Shown: positions 17,645 to 26,976, counted from the first letter of the stretch. The stretch is DNA of 64,000 bases from Flavobacteriaceae bacterium CG2_30_31_66 (GCA_001873065.1 MNYM01000009.1:27989-91988); one strand, 5' to 3'. Notes: generated by a model from the sequence alone, not told the origin. A program made the numbers and translations.

Positions 17645-18814
17645 TTATTTTTTTACTTTGGTGATGAATATTTTATTTCCATTGATTTTATAATTGATAG
17701 GATGAATTTCATTGATTACTTCAAAAACTTGTTTAATGGTTTCTGTGTCAAAAGTTGCAGTAATCAATTCTTCTCCTAATGCTGTATCATTATTAAAAAT
17801 TTCAACATTATAATATCTTTCCAGTTTTTTAATGATGCTATTAAATTTCATGTGTTTCATAATGATTTTTCCATCAATCCAAGCAGTATGAATCTCAATA
17901 TCAGCTTTTTCAATATTGGTGGTTTGTAAATCTTTGCACCAATCTGCTTTAAAGCCAGGATTTAAATAAACCGCTTTTTTCGAATCGTATGCTAGTTCTG
18001 ATGAATATAAACTCACGGAACCTTCCACCAAAACAGTTGAAATAGTTGCGTCTTCAGGATACGCACTGACGTTGAATTTAGTTCCTAAAACTCGTACATT
18101 TAATTGATTGCTATTCACGATAAATGGATGAGTTTCATCTTTTGCCACTTCAAAATATGCTTCTCCAGTTTCAATAAATACTTGACGATGTTGTCCTTTG
18201 ATAAATCGCACAGGATATTTTAAAGAAGTTCCTGCATTTAAGGTTACTTTAGTGCCATCAGACAATAAAACAGCAAAACGTTTTCCGTAAGGAACTTTTA
18301 GTCTGTTGTATAATAATTTTTCGTTTTGATTTTTATTTTCATATACCAATTCATTTCCTTTTTGATTTCCAATTATATTTCCTTGGCTATCTTGAATGGT
18401 AAAAATGCCACTTTCATCAATTACCTTCACGTTTCCATTATCCAAAATCAGCGTTATTTTTTCAGATGGATTGAATTTTTTATCAATAGTTGATGTTGGA
18501 TTGTTAAAATAAAAATAACTCACAGAAATTAGGACAATCACTGCAGCTGCATATTTCATGAACGTTTTCATCGTATGCAAACGAACCTCTTTTTTATCTT
18601 TTGATATAAATGCTAAAAGCTTTTTTTCTGATGCTTTGGTATCAAATTTTTTGGTGTTTAAATCAACTAAAAAGTTAACTTTTACAAAATTGGTAAAATG
18701 TTTTTTATGTTTTTCATCCTCGTGCAACCAATTTTCCAAGGCCTCCAATTCGTTCATTGAAGCTTGTTTATTCAGGTATTTGATGATGATATTTTGATGT
18801 TTTTTTGAAATCAT
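17645..18814 (-). CDS. FecR-family anti-sigma factor
   Basis: A 389-residue FecR-type regulator. It has a cytoplasmic N-terminus with a DUF-type helical region, one membrane helix near residue 88 (YAAAVIVLISVSYFYF), a FecR periplasmic domain (VPYGKRFAVLLSDGTKVTLN, GEAYFEVAKDETHPFIVNS, VRVLGTKFNVSAYPE) and a C-terminal DUF4974-type domain (FNSIIKKLERYYNVEI). It would hold the adjacent ECF sigma factor inactive until a SusC-type receptor signals. It is divergent from the sigma gene across 111 bp and lies upstream of the SusC fragment. The regulator is intact although its receptor is destroyed. Confidence 0.92.
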   Translation of the reverse strand: MISKKHQNIIIKYLNKQASMNELEALENWLHEDEKHKKHFTNFVKVNFLVDLNTKKFDTKASEKKLLAFISKDKKEVRLHTMKTFMKYAAAVIVLISVSYFYFNNPTSTIDKKFNPSEKITLILDNGNVKVIDESGIFTIQDSQGNIIGNQKGNELVYENKNQNEKLLYNRLKVPYGKRFAVLLSDGTKVTLNAGTSLKYPVRFIKGQHRQVFIETGEAYFEVAKDETHPFIVNSNQLNVRVLGTKFNVSAYPEDATISTVLVEGSVSLYSSELAYDSKKAVYLNPGFKADWCKDLQTTNIEKADIEIHTAWIDGKIIMKHMKFNSIIKKLERYYNVEIFNNDTALGEELITATFDTETIKQVFEVINEIHPINYKINGNKIFITKVKK

Positions 18815-18925
18815 GCATTGTTTAATATATTATGATAACGTTATAATTTTGACATACCCTAACTTTCTTTCTAAGTATTTTCTAATTTCGCACTAATAAT
18901 TTTTTAATATTGTTGACCTTATAAA

Positions 18926-19525
18926 ATGAAAACATATTTTTCAAATGATTTTGATTTAATAGCAGCTCTTAAAAAAGGAAATACAAATGGCTATTCTTTT
19001 TTAGTAAACTTTTACCATAAAAAATTGTGTGTTTATGCCTATAGTTTAACCAATGACAGGGATTTAGCCGAAGATATTGTGCAAAATGTATTCATGAGTA
19101 TTTGGAATAATAGATTCAAATTGAAAGAAGATTTTGTCGTTAAAAGTTATTTATACAAATCTGTTTACAATGAATTTATTGATCAATATCGAAAAAATAA
19201 AGAAGTATTAAAACTCGATAAAAAATATATTGATGCCTTGGCGGAAGTGGTGGAAGAGGAAGATGAAATCTCATTGAATAAATTGGTAACTATTGTAAAA
19301 AGAGAAATTGAAAATTTACCCCCAAAATGCAAACAAATATTTTTATTAAGCAAAGAAGAAGGATTGACAAACGTAGAAATTGCTGAATATTTGAATGTTT
19401 CCATCAAATCTGTGGAGGCGCATATCACGAAAGCATTTGCAATTTTAAGAAGTGCAATTGGCAATAAAATTGATGGTGTGTTGTTTTTGCTTTTTGGCAA
19501 AAAAGGAGTTGTAAATTCATTCTAG
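18926..19525 (+). CDS. ECF RNA polymerase sigma factor
   Basis: A 199-residue ECF sigma-70 factor. Region 2 is LAEDIVQNVFMSIWNNRFKL near residues 48-67. Region 4 is LPPKCKQIFLLSKEEGLTN followed by the helix-turn-helix VEIAEYLNVSIKSVEAHITKAF. It pairs with the FecR anti-sigma gene transcribed in the opposite direction; the AT-rich 18815-18925 gap must hold both promoters. In this arrangement it normally drives the susCD operon, which here has been deleted. With the receptor gone its current targets are unclear. Confidence 0.93.
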   Translation: MKTYFSNDFDLIAALKKGNTNGYSFLVNFYHKKLCVYAYSLTNDRDLAEDIVQNVFMSIWNNRFKLKEDFVVKSYLYKSVYNEFIDQYRKNKEVLKLDKKYIDALAEVVEEEDEISLNKLVTIVKREIENLPPKCKQIFLLSKEEGLTNVEIAEYLNVSIKSVEAHITKAFAILRSAIGNKIDGVLFLLFGKKGVVNSF

Positions 19526-19614
19526 ACATATTTTTTTAAACTCCCAGATTCTCAAATTCGTGAAAATTTGTGGTATTAGTGTCTAAATAAATTGTAGAAA
19601 AAAAGATACTGTCA

Positions 19615-19657
19615 GTTCGAGTAATTCCAACTTTTTCGGTGGAATTGTATCGAGAAC
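19615..19657. repeat. imperfect palindrome resembling a dispersed flavobacterial repeat
   Basis: GTTCGAGTAATTCCA on the left faces TGGAATTGTATCGAGAAC on the right around ACTTTTTCGG. The motif GTTCGAG...ATCGAGAAC resembles short dispersed elements I remember from Flavobacteriaceae intergenic regions. Only one copy is in this window. It lies in the 625-bp gap between the sigma gene and recG. Confidence 0.5.
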
Positions 19658-19864
19658 CCGCTCTGCAAAGTCTCCCGTCTTTGCAGCAGTGATAAAAAAA
19701 TCAACTAATTTCTTTTCAGAGCTAAAACCTCAATCTTCTTCAAAAGGAATTACTTCATAGTTTCTAATATTTCATTAAAGGAAATTTTTGAAACAATCAA
19801 ATGTTTCTTTAAAATAGTTGTATAATCATAATAGGATTTATTTCATAACCTGAATAGTTATTTC

Positions 19865-19929
19865 AGGACGGGTCAAGGACGGGTCATCAAGCAGGTTATA
19901 GCCTAGGTATAGCGTACTTATAGCGTATT
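19865..19929. repeat. two 11-bp tandem duplications close together
   Basis: AGGACGGGTCA occurs twice head to tail at 19865-19886 with no mismatch. TATAGCGTACT is followed by TATAGCGTATT at 19908-19929 with one mismatch. The unit length is 11 bp in both. They lie in the gene-free stretch 19526-20150, which otherwise shows only AT-rich sequence and the palindrome at 19615. Confidence 0.7.
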
Positions 19930-20150
19930 ATCTTCAATGATGCTATTAGGATATTATTGTAATGACTGTATCATGATAAGTAATGCAATTCAACACCAAA
20001 ACATGGAATCTCATAAATCTTCAAGTCAACTAAATTTGCAATGCTCCTTCAGATGTTTGATATTTGCTTTTAAAAAATAAAATAGGTTTCAAAAGGTAAA
20101 ATTTCATTTATAAACTTTGAACCCAAAACATTGAATCTCGAACAAAAAGC

Positions 20151-22286
20151 ATGCGAAATCTCAACAATCCCATCACCTATATCAACGGCATGAGCGTTCA
20201 AAGAGCCACGTTGTTATATACGGAATTGGGAATCAAAACCTGTCATGATTTATTGCATTTTTTCCCTTTTCGATATATTGATAAAACCCAATTTTACCAA
20301 ATCAATCAATTGCAACCCAACAGTGCAGAGGTGCAAATTGTTGGAAAAATCACCCAATTAAAAACGGTTGCGCAAACCAAAGGAAGTAGGTTAGTGGCTA
20401 CATTTCATGATGCAACTGGCATAATGGAGTTGGTTTGGTTCAAAGGACAAAAATGGATTAAAGATGTTTTGAAAATCAATGAACCATACGTGATTTATGG
20501 AAAATTAAATCATTTCAACGGATTGTATAGCATGCCTCATCCAGAGATGCAATTAGTTTCTGAATACAAAAAAACACTGCAATCAACGATGCAGCCTGTC
20601 TATTCATCAACCGAAAAGTTGGTAAATGCAGGTATCAGCAACAAAATAATTCGGACTTATATCGAAAATTTATTCAAACAATTTTACGGTGGCATTCAAG
20701 AAACATTGTCTTTAGAAATCATCAACGAATTTCAATTGATTTCAAAAAAAGAGGCGTTATTGAATGTTCATTTTCCTAAAAGCCATGAATTACTTGCCAA
20801 AGCGCAATTCCGACTGAAATTTGAAGAATTGTTTTTTATCCAATTGCAGTTGGTTAGAAAAAATCTCATCAATAAAACCAACATCAAAGGGATTGTTTTC
20901 AAAAATGTTGGTGCAGCTTTCAATGATTTTTATGAACATCATTTGCCTTTTCAATTGACAAATGCGCAAAAAAGAGTCATCAAAGAAATTAGAAAAGATG
21001 TTGCCTCAGGAATTCACATGAACAGATTGTTACAAGGTGATGTGGGTTCAGGGAAAACAATTGTGGCTTTATTAACCATGTTATTCGCAATTGACAACGG
21101 GTTTCAGGCTACATTAATGGCGCCAACTGAGATTTTAGCAAACCAACATTTTAACGCAATTTCTGAGTTATTGAAAGGAGTCAACATTTCTGTGGAATTG
21201 TTAACAGGTTCAACCAAACCTAAAAAAAGGAAAGTTATTCATGAAGCATTGGAAGATGGTTCTTTAAAAATTTTAGTAGGAACACATGCGTTGCTCGAAG
21301 AAAAAGTGATGTTTGATAATCTAGGAATTGCCATAATTGATGAGCAACATCGATTTGGAGTTGCACAACGTTCGAAATTGTGGATGAAGAATAGAAAAAG
21401 CCTCCCTTTTGGGGAGGTTGGAGGAGCTTCTCTTCCTCCACACATTCTCGTCATGACAGCAACACCAATTCCAAGAACTTTGGCAATGTCTGTGTATGGT
21501 GATTTGGATATTTCTGTGATTGACGAATTACCTCCTGGCAGAAAAGAAACTAAAACGGTACATCGTTTTGATAGTCAACGGTTGTCAGTACTGAAATTTA
21601 TGAAAGATGAAATTGCCAAAGGCAGACAAGTATATATAGTGTATCCTTTGATTGAAGAATCTAAAGTATTGGATTATAAAGATTTAATGGACGGTTTTGA
21701 CGGTCTTTCTCGTGAATTTCCAATGCCACAATATCAAATTAGTATTGTGCATGGACAAATGAAAGCTGAAAAGAAAGACTTTGAAATGCAACGATTTGTA
21801 AAAGGGGAAACACAAATTATGGTAGCAACCACAGTGATTGAAGTAGGTGTAAATGTGCCCAATGCAAGTGTTATGATTATTGAAAGTGCAGAACGTTTTG
21901 GACTTAGTCAATTGCATCAATTAAGAGGAAGAGTTGGAAGAGGTGCAGATCAAAGTTATTGTATTTTAATGACAGGAGTCAAACTGTCTGATGAAGCAAA
22001 AACTCGTATCAAAACAATGGTAAGCACCTCTGATGGATTTAAAATAGCAGAAGTAGATTTGAAATTAAGAGGTCCTGGGAATCTCATGGGAACACAGCAA
22101 AGTGGCGTTTTGAACTTAAAAATTGCAAATATTTTGAAGGACTCAAAAATTTTAATTGCGGCAAGAAAAAAAGCTATTGAGTTGTTGAGTAAAGATCCAA
22201 ATTTATCAAAGGAGGAAAATGCACTCATCAAAATTGCTTTTACCGAAATGACAAAAACTTCTAAAATTTGGAGTCAAATCTCTTAA
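20151..22286 (+). CDS. recG: ATP-dependent DNA helicase RecG
   Basis: The 711-residue branch-migration helicase that reverses stalled forks. Visible parts: an N-terminal wedge/OB domain (VQIVGKITQLKTVAQTKGSR), Walker A GDVGSGKT near residue 295, DEQH box IIDEQHRFGVAQR near 395, motif III VMTATPIPRTLAMS, and the C-terminal helicase motifs TTVIEVGVNVPNA and QLRGRVGRG. Length is near the family norm. Between DEQH and motif III there is an extra 10-residue stretch (SLPFGEVGGA) encoded by a palindromic DNA element; the frame stays open. The start at 20151 is the first in-frame ATG; family N-termini vary. Confidence 0.96.
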   Translation: MRNLNNPITYINGMSVQRATLLYTELGIKTCHDLLHFFPFRYIDKTQFYQINQLQPNSAEVQIVGKITQLKTVAQTKGSRLVATFHDATGIMELVWFKGQKWIKDVLKINEPYVIYGKLNHFNGLYSMPHPEMQLVSEYKKTLQSTMQPVYSSTEKLVNAGISNKIIRTYIENLFKQFYGGIQETLSLEIINEFQLISKKEALLNVHFPKSHELLAKAQFRLKFEELFFIQLQLVRKNLINKTNIKGIVFKNVGAAFNDFYEHHLPFQLTNAQKRVIKEIRKDVASGIHMNRLLQGDVGSGKTIVALLTMLFAIDNGFQATLMAPTEILANQHFNAISELLKGVNISVELLTGSTKPKKRKVIHEALEDGSLKILVGTHALLEEKVMFDNLGIAIIDEQHRFGVAQRSKLWMKNRKSLPFGEVGGASLPPHILVMTATPIPRTLAMSVYGDLDISVIDELPPGRKETKTVHRFDSQRLSVLKFMKDEIAKGRQVYIVYPLIEESKVLDYKDLMDGFDGLSREFPMPQYQISIVHGQMKAEKKDFEMQRFVKGETQIMVATTVIEVGVNVPNASVMIIESAERFGLSQLHQLRGRVGRGADQSYCILMTGVKLSDEAKTRIKTMVSTSDGFKIAEVDLKLRGPGNLMGTQQSGVLNLKIANILKDSKILIAARKKAIELLSKDPNLSKEENALIKIAFTEMTKTSKIWSQIS
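21398..21429. repeat. palindromic element inserted in frame within recG
   Basis: CCTCCCTTTTGGGGAGG forms a 6-bp hairpin stem, flanked by AAGC on the left and GCTT on the right (AAAGCC...GGAGCTTC). It encodes SLPFGEVGGA in recG, and the following SLPPH repeats the SLP codons, as expected if a 30-bp element inserted with a small duplication. From memory this CCTCCC-TTTT-GGGGAGGTTGGAGG type is a frequent intergenic repeat in Flavobacteriaceae. Confidence 0.7.
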
Positions 22287-22318
22287 AATCACCGACCAAA
22301 AACCAAAATCAAAAACCA

Positions 22319-22340
22319 AAAACTCAACACTAAAAATCTC
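22319..22340. repeat. A/C-rich low-complexity repeat, copy 1
   Basis: AAAACTCAACACTAAAAATC lies in the 73-bp convergent gap between recG and meaB, in a run of similar degenerate words. A near copy (AAAACTCAGCACTAAAAACT) is at 25118-25138 inside the 5' end of yidD. A looser relative occurs at 50421-50484. It may be slippage-prone filler. Confidence 0.5.
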
Positions 22341-22359
22341 AAAATTCAAAACTCAACAA

Positions 22360-23433
22360 TTACAACTCTCTCCCCAACAATCGTTTTGCGGCCAAAAATG
22401 GTGAAGTTTTTCCATTTTCTAATTGGTGAATTTCTTCAGAAAGGGCTTTTTGAACTTTAGGATTTTGATAAAATGAATCCTTTAATTGTTGTTCAATGGT
22501 GGATAGTAACCAAAATTTATTTTGTTCATTTCGCTTTTGTTGAAAAAACCCTGATGATTTTACCATCAAAATATATTCCTGAATCATAGCATCAACTTGA
22601 GTAATTCCACTATTTTCTATGGCGCTAGTTGTGAGTACTTTAGGTTGCCATTTGCTGTCTTTTAATGGATACAAATGCAAGGCTCTATCAAAAGCAGCTT
22701 GCGCAATTTTGGCATTTCTTTCATTGCCTTTATCAGCTTTGTTGATGACAATTGCATCAGCCATTTCAATTATTCCACGTTTGATGCCTTGCAATTCATC
22801 ACCAGCACCAGCCAATTGCAACAACAAAAAGAAATCAACCATAGAATGTACCACAGTTTCTGACTGCCCAACTCCAACTGTTTCAATTATAATGGTATCA
22901 AATCCAGCAGCTTCGCAAAGAATGATACTTTCACGGGTTTTTTGTGCAACACCACCCAAAGAAGTTCCTGCAGGTGAAGGTCTTATAAACGCATTTTTGT
23001 CTGTGACTAACTGTTCCATTCGTGTTTTATCACCCAAAATACTGCCTTTATTCACAGAACTGCTTGGGTCAACTGCCAACACAGCGACTTTTTTTCCTTG
23101 GCTAGTAAGTTGTTTTCCAAATACTTCTATGAAAGTACTTTTTCCTACACCTGGAACACCTGTAATACCAATTCTGACAGAATTATTTGCTAAAGGCAAG
23201 CAGCGTTCTATGATTTCGTTTGCTTTTTCTTGATGTTTTGGATGCGTACTTTCAACCAAAGTAATGGCTTTGCTTAAAAAAGGAATATTCCCTTTAAAGA
23301 TATTTTCTACAAATTCATCGACAGAATTTTTAGTGGCTCTGAATTGTTTAATCTTTGCAGCACTCAAAGAATTCATCGTTTTTGGTTGAGAAACACCCGG
23401 TATTTCATGAAGTGCAGATGGATTTTTAGCCAT
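22360..23433 (-). CDS. meaB: methylmalonyl-CoA mutase-associated GTPase MeaB
   Basis: A 357-residue G3E-family GTPase of the MeaB/ArgK type. It protects and reloads methylmalonyl-CoA mutase with its B12 cofactor. Walker A is GVPGVGKST at residues 92-100. Other marks are VLAVDPSSSVNKGSILGDKT, RPSPAGTSLGGVA, ETVGVGQSE and the GTP-specificity motif VINKADKGN. Length is normal and nothing looks damaged. The mutase genes are not in this window. It is convergent with recG and divergent from cysS. Confidence 0.95.
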   Translation of the reverse strand: MAKNPSALHEIPGVSQPKTMNSLSAAKIKQFRATKNSVDEFVENIFKGNIPFLSKAITLVESTHPKHQEKANEIIERCLPLANNSVRIGITGVPGVGKSTFIEVFGKQLTSQGKKVAVLAVDPSSSVNKGSILGDKTRMEQLVTDKNAFIRPSPAGTSLGGVAQKTRESIILCEAAGFDTIIIETVGVGQSETVVHSMVDFFLLLQLAGAGDELQGIKRGIIEMADAIVINKADKGNERNAKIAQAAFDRALHLYPLKDSKWQPKVLTTSAIENSGITQVDAMIQEYILMVKSSGFFQQKRNEQNKFWLLSTIEQQLKDSFYQNPKVQKALSEEIHQLENGKTSPFLAAKRLLGREL

Positions 23434-23590
23434 ATTTATAAAATATGAGTAAATTTAGAAATAAAATTTCACTCATTTCGAAACAGAAGAAAAAATGTGT
23501 TTTTTTAATTATCAAACTTCTAATAGTTTTCCATTTCTATATTCTTCTGAAAGTGCCTATCTTTAGCCCCTGAAATCAGGTATTTTTTAA

Positions 23591-25069
23591 ATGGAACGTT
23601 ACAAAGAAAATCAACTCAAAATATACAATTCTCTTTCTAAACAAAAAGAAAATTTCAAACCCATCACAGAAGGCTATGTTGGCATGTACGTTTGTGGACC
23701 AACAGTTTACAGCAACGCACATTTGGGAAATGTAAGAACGTTTATGTTTTTTGATGTAGTGTTCAGATACCTTTTACATTTGGGTTACAAAGTGCGTTAT
23801 GTTCGAAATATTACAGATGCAGGACATTTGGAAAATGACGCTGATGAAGGCGAAGATCGTATTGCAAAAAAAGCACGTTTAGAGCAAATTGAACCTATGG
23901 AAGTGGTTCAATTGTACACAGTTGATTTTCACAATGTATTGAAAAATTACAACTTTTTACCACCAAGTATTGAGCCAACAGCCACAGGTCATATTGTAGA
24001 ACAAATAGAAATGATCAAAGATATTTTGGCGAAAGGTTTTGCGTATGAAGTAAATGGCTCAGTATATTTTGATGTTTTTGAATACAACAAAAAAGGAAAT
24101 TACGGTATTTTATCTGGACGAAAAATAGAAGATTTAATTCACAATACACGTGCTTTGGATGGTCAATCTGATAAGAAAAATCCGCAAGATTTTGCTCTTT
24201 GGAAAAAAGCAGAAGAACGTCACATTATGCGTTGGCCTTCTCCTTGGAGTGATGGTTTTCCAGGTTGGCATTTGGAATGTTCAGTGATGAGTACCAAATA
24301 TTTAGGCGAACAATTTGACATTCATGGTGGAGGAATGGATTTAAAATTCCCACATCACGAATGCGAAATTGCACAATCGCAAACGTGCAGTGGCATCAAA
24401 CCTGTGAATTATTGGATGCATACAAATATGCTTTTATTAAACAGTCAAAAAATGGCAAAATCTACAGGGAATTTCATTTTACCAAACGAAATTTTGACCG
24501 GTGAAAACAGCATTTTGCCAAAACCATTTTCGGCAAGTGTGGTGCGTTTTTTTAACATGCAAGCCAATTATAGAAGCATTTTAGATTTTTCTGGCGAAGC
24601 ATTAGAAGCAGCTGAAAAAGGGCATGCAAAATTGATGGAAGCTGTCTCGTTTTTAGATAAAATAGAAGCTGGAAATTCCTCAACTTTTGATGTTCAATTA
24701 TGGAAATCAAGTTGTTATGCAGCAATGAATGATGATTTCAATACACCAATTCTCATTGCTAATTTGTTTGAAGCAGTGAAATTCATCAACCAAATAAAAG
24801 AACAAAAAGCGACCATTACCAAAGAAGATTTGTTAGTTTTAAAAGAAACTATGAATGCTTTTGTTTTTGATGTTTTAGGATTGTTGAATGAAACTTCTCA
24901 AGAAAATTCAAATAAAATAAATGGTGTTATAGAATTACTTATCAAATTGAGAAAAGAAGCCAGAGACAACAAAGATTGGGCTTTGTCAGATCAAATTCGT
25001 GATGAATTAGTAGCCTTGGGAATTCAGTTAAAAGATGGGAGAGAAGGGACTACTTTTACAGTGAATTAA
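23591..25069 (+). CDS. cysS: cysteinyl-tRNA synthetase
   Basis: A 492-residue class I synthetase that charges tRNA-Cys. The HIGH-type motif is SNAHLGN at residues 41-47 following MYVCGPTVY, whose cysteine is a zinc ligand. The other zinc-site elements are [10 protein letters not shown] and HHECEIAQS, and the KMSKS-type loop is KMAKSTGNF near 287. The C-terminus carries the usual helical DALR-like domain. The length is normal. A TATCTTTA sequence about 30 bp upstream could be part of the promoter, but I see no good -33 box. Confidence 0.97.
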   Translation: MERYKENQLKIYNSLSKQKENFKPITEGYVGMYVCGPTVYSNAHLGNVRTFMFFDVVFRYLLHLGYKVRYVRNITDAGHLENDADEGEDRIAKKARLEQIEPMEVVQLYTVDFHNVLKNYNFLPPSIEPTATGHIVEQIEMIKDILAKGFAYEVNGSVYFDVFEYNKKGNYGILSGRKIEDLIHNTRALDGQSDKKNPQDFALWKKAEERHIMRWPSPWSDGFPGWHLECSVMSTKYLGEQFDIHGGGMDLKFPHHECEIAQSQTCSGIKPVNYWMHTNMLLLNSQKMAKSTGNFILPNEILTGENSILPKPFSASVVRFFNMQANYRSILDFSGEALEAAEKGHAKLMEAVSFLDKIEAGNSSTFDVQLWKSSCYAAMNDDFNTPILIANLFEAVKFINQIKEQKATITKEDLLVLKETMNAFVFDVLGLLNETSQENSNKINGVIELLIKLRKEARDNKDWALSDQIRDELVALGIQLKDGREGTTFTVN

Positions 25070-25092
25070 TGAGAAAATGTAATAATGAATAA

Positions 25093-25386
25093 ATGACGAA
25101 CTCAAATACTAAAACTAAAAACTCAGCACTAAAAACTCAATACTTTAAACAGATTCTCATTTTTCCATTCGTGTTTTTAGTTCGATTTTATCAAGTAGCG
25201 ATTTCGCCTTTAACACCTTCAACTTGCAGATACAGCCCAACTTGTTCACATTATACATTAGAAGCTCTGAAAAAACACGGACTTTTTTTTGGTGTATGGT
25301 TGGCAATCAAACGAATTTTTAGTTGCCATCCTTGGGGAGGCAGTGGTTATGACCCAGTTCCTGAAAAGAAAATACATAAACGTTGA
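25093..25386 (+). CDS. yidD: membrane protein insertion efficiency factor YidD
   Basis: A 97-residue small protein that assists YidC-dependent membrane insertion. The core is unmistakable: [33 protein letters not shown] and the ending [15 protein letters not shown]. The first 18 codons ([18 protein letters not shown]) are encoded by a low-complexity repeat and are longer than in typical family members, which start near the ILIFPF segment. No other ATG is available in frame, so the ATG at 25093 is retained. It follows cysS by 23 bp. Confidence 0.9.
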   Translation: MTNSNTKTKNSALKTQYFKQILIFPFVFLVRFYQVAISPLTPSTCRYSPTCSHYTLEALKKHGLFFGVWLAIKRIFSCHPWGGSGYDPVPEKKIHKR

Positions 25387-25403
25387 ATTATCGCACTTTC
25401 TTA

Positions 25404-25434
25404 TTTGAAGATACGAATAGCTTCACTAAGTTTG
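25404..25434 (+). promoter_or_regulatory. flavobacterial sigma promoter of lgt
   Basis: TTTG at 25404-25407 and TAAGTTTG at 25427-25434 are separated by 19 bp. This fits the Bacteroidota -33/-7 consensus (TTTG and TAnnTTTG) and lies 22 bp upstream of the lgt start codon. Confidence 0.7.
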
Positions 25435-25456
25435 CATACATAAAAATAACAATACA

Positions 25457-26314
25457 ATGAACTATTTAGCAATCACTTGGGATCCTTCTTTAGGCATCAA
25501 TCTTGGTTTTTTCACCATTCGTTGGTACAGTTTGATGTTTGTAACTGCTTTTTTATTGGGTTTACATTTGATGAAAAAAATCTATATCAAAGACGGAATT
25601 CCTGTTGAAAAGTTAGATACTTTATTCATGTACACTTTCATTTCTATGTTGATTGGAATGCGTTTGGGAGATGTATTTTTTTACAGTTGGGATTATTACC
25701 AAAATCATTTATTGGAAATTATTTTACCTTTCAAACAACGCGAAGGTGCAACAGCGTTATTTGGGTTGATTAAAGGTTGGGAATTTACTGGATTCACAGG
25801 ATTTGCAAGTCATGGTGCGGCCATTACCATTATTTTTGCTATGTATTTATATGCAAAAAAACACCTGCAAAAACCATGGTTATTTATTTTAGATAGATTG
25901 GCTATTATGGTTGCTTTGGCTGGTTTTTTTATTCGTTTTGGCAATTTTTTCAACTCAGAAATTTACGGAAAAGAGACCAATTCAAATTTTGGTGTCATTT
26001 TCAAAGCCAATGGTGAAGATTTTGCGAGGCATCCAACCCAATTATATGAAGCATTTAGTTATTTAGCATTGTTTTTTGTGATGTGGTATTTGTATTGGAA
26101 GACTGATAAAAAACAACAACTAGGCTATTTATTTGGACTTTTCATGTTGGTTTTATGGACTTTAAGATTTGTCATTGAATTCCTGAAAGTAGAACAAGCT
26201 ACTGGAAGAGAAGAAGGATTTTTTAATCTTTTTAATACAGGACAAGTGTTGAGCATTCCACTAATTCTTGTTGGACTTTGGTTGATGTTTAGAAAAATTA
26301 AAAAAGCAGTTTAA
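25457..26314 (+). CDS. lgt: prolipoprotein diacylglyceryl transferase
   Basis: A 285-residue integral membrane enzyme that transfers diacylglycerol from phosphatidylglycerol to the lipobox cysteine of prolipoproteins. The Lgt signature is visible as FFIRFGNFFNSEIYGKETN, together with the early FFTIRWYSLMF and the late RHPTQLYEAFSYL and LRFVIEFLKVEQ motifs. Several membrane helices are evident. A well-formed promoter sits 22 bp upstream. The next gene starts three bases after its stop, so the two are probably cotranscribed. Confidence 0.95.
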   Translation: MNYLAITWDPSLGINLGFFTIRWYSLMFVTAFLLGLHLMKKIYIKDGIPVEKLDTLFMYTFISMLIGMRLGDVFFYSWDYYQNHLLEIILPFKQREGATALFGLIKGWEFTGFTGFASHGAAITIIFAMYLYAKKHLQKPWLFILDRLAIMVALAGFFIRFGNFFNSEIYGKETNSNFGVIFKANGEDFARHPTQLYEAFSYLALFFVMWYLYWKTDKKQQLGYLFGLFMLVLWTLRFVIEFLKVEQATGREEGFFNLFNTGQVLSIPLILVGLWLMFRKIKKAV

Positions 26315-26317
26315 ATT

Positions 26318-26629
26318 TTGTTAGAAAAATTAAAATTACGTTGGAAAATATCAAGTAATTGGGATATCATTGCAATTATTTTCGTGTTTGCAATCAATGG
26401 ATCATTTGCAACTTGGGTCGTAAAACCAGTAACTTCTTTTTTTGGAATTTCCTTAGAAACAATGTCTCCTTGGATTTACTGGCCGCTAAGAATTGCATTG
26501 ATTTTTCCAATTTATCAATCATTGTTGCCAATTGTTGGTTGGTTTTTTGGACAGTTTCAATTCTTTTGGGCTTTTGAAAAAAAGTTTTTAAGCAGATTGG
26601 GTTTGGGTTTTTTATTTAAAAATAATTAA
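26318..26629 (+). CDS. small membrane protein (DUF6787-like), TTG start
   Basis: A 103-residue protein with two or three hydrophobic segments (IIAIIFVFAINGSFATWVV, IYWPLRIALIFPIYQSLLP, GWFFGQFQFFWAFEKKF). It resembles the short DUF6787 family of Bacteroidota, from memory. No ATG is available in frame, so the start is TTG at 26318, three bases after the lgt stop. Coupling to lgt suggests an envelope role, but none is known. The family assignment is moderate. Confidence 0.7.
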   Translation: MLEKLKLRWKISSNWDIIAIIFVFAINGSFATWVVKPVTSFFGISLETMSPWIYWPLRIALIFPIYQSLLPIVGWFFGQFQFFWAFEKKFLSRLGLGFLFKNN

Positions 26630-26659
26630 TTATGAATTACGAAATACAAATTATTGCTA

Positions 26660-26920
26660 TTAAACTTTCAAACTTTGATGTTTTGAGTGATGAATCAAAT
26701 AAGTATAAATCCACATAATGGTAAAAGTTGGCACTACATCAGTAAAAGGTATGATTTCCTCAATAAAACTGATTATACCTGCGATTTTACCTTTCATTCC
26801 AGAATACATTTTGGTCATGATAAAACCGGAAAGTGGTGCCCAAAAAACATCAATAAAAGGAATCAATCCTACCAAATCCAATAAAATACTCAACAATAAT
26901 TTTTGAAATTTTTTATCCAT
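26660..26920 (-). CDS. small membrane protein of unknown function
   Basis: An 86-residue protein with two to three hydrophobic stretches (LLLSILLDLVGLIPFIDVFW and VVPTFTIMWIYTYLI) and repeated IPF-D motifs. I do not recognise a functional family; similar short proteins are common in Bacteroidota. It lies alone between lgt-side genes and the divergent Nudix gene. The ATG at 26920 is the only good start. Confidence 0.65.
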   Translation of the reverse strand: MDKKFQKLLLSILLDLVGLIPFIDVFWAPLSGFIMTKMYSGMKGKIAGIISFIEEIIPFTDVVPTFTIMWIYTYLIHHSKHQSLKV

Positions 26921-26976
26921 AGCTTTGCTTACCTTAAAAAAGGAAATAATATGTTTGCTAAAAGTAACTATTCAGT

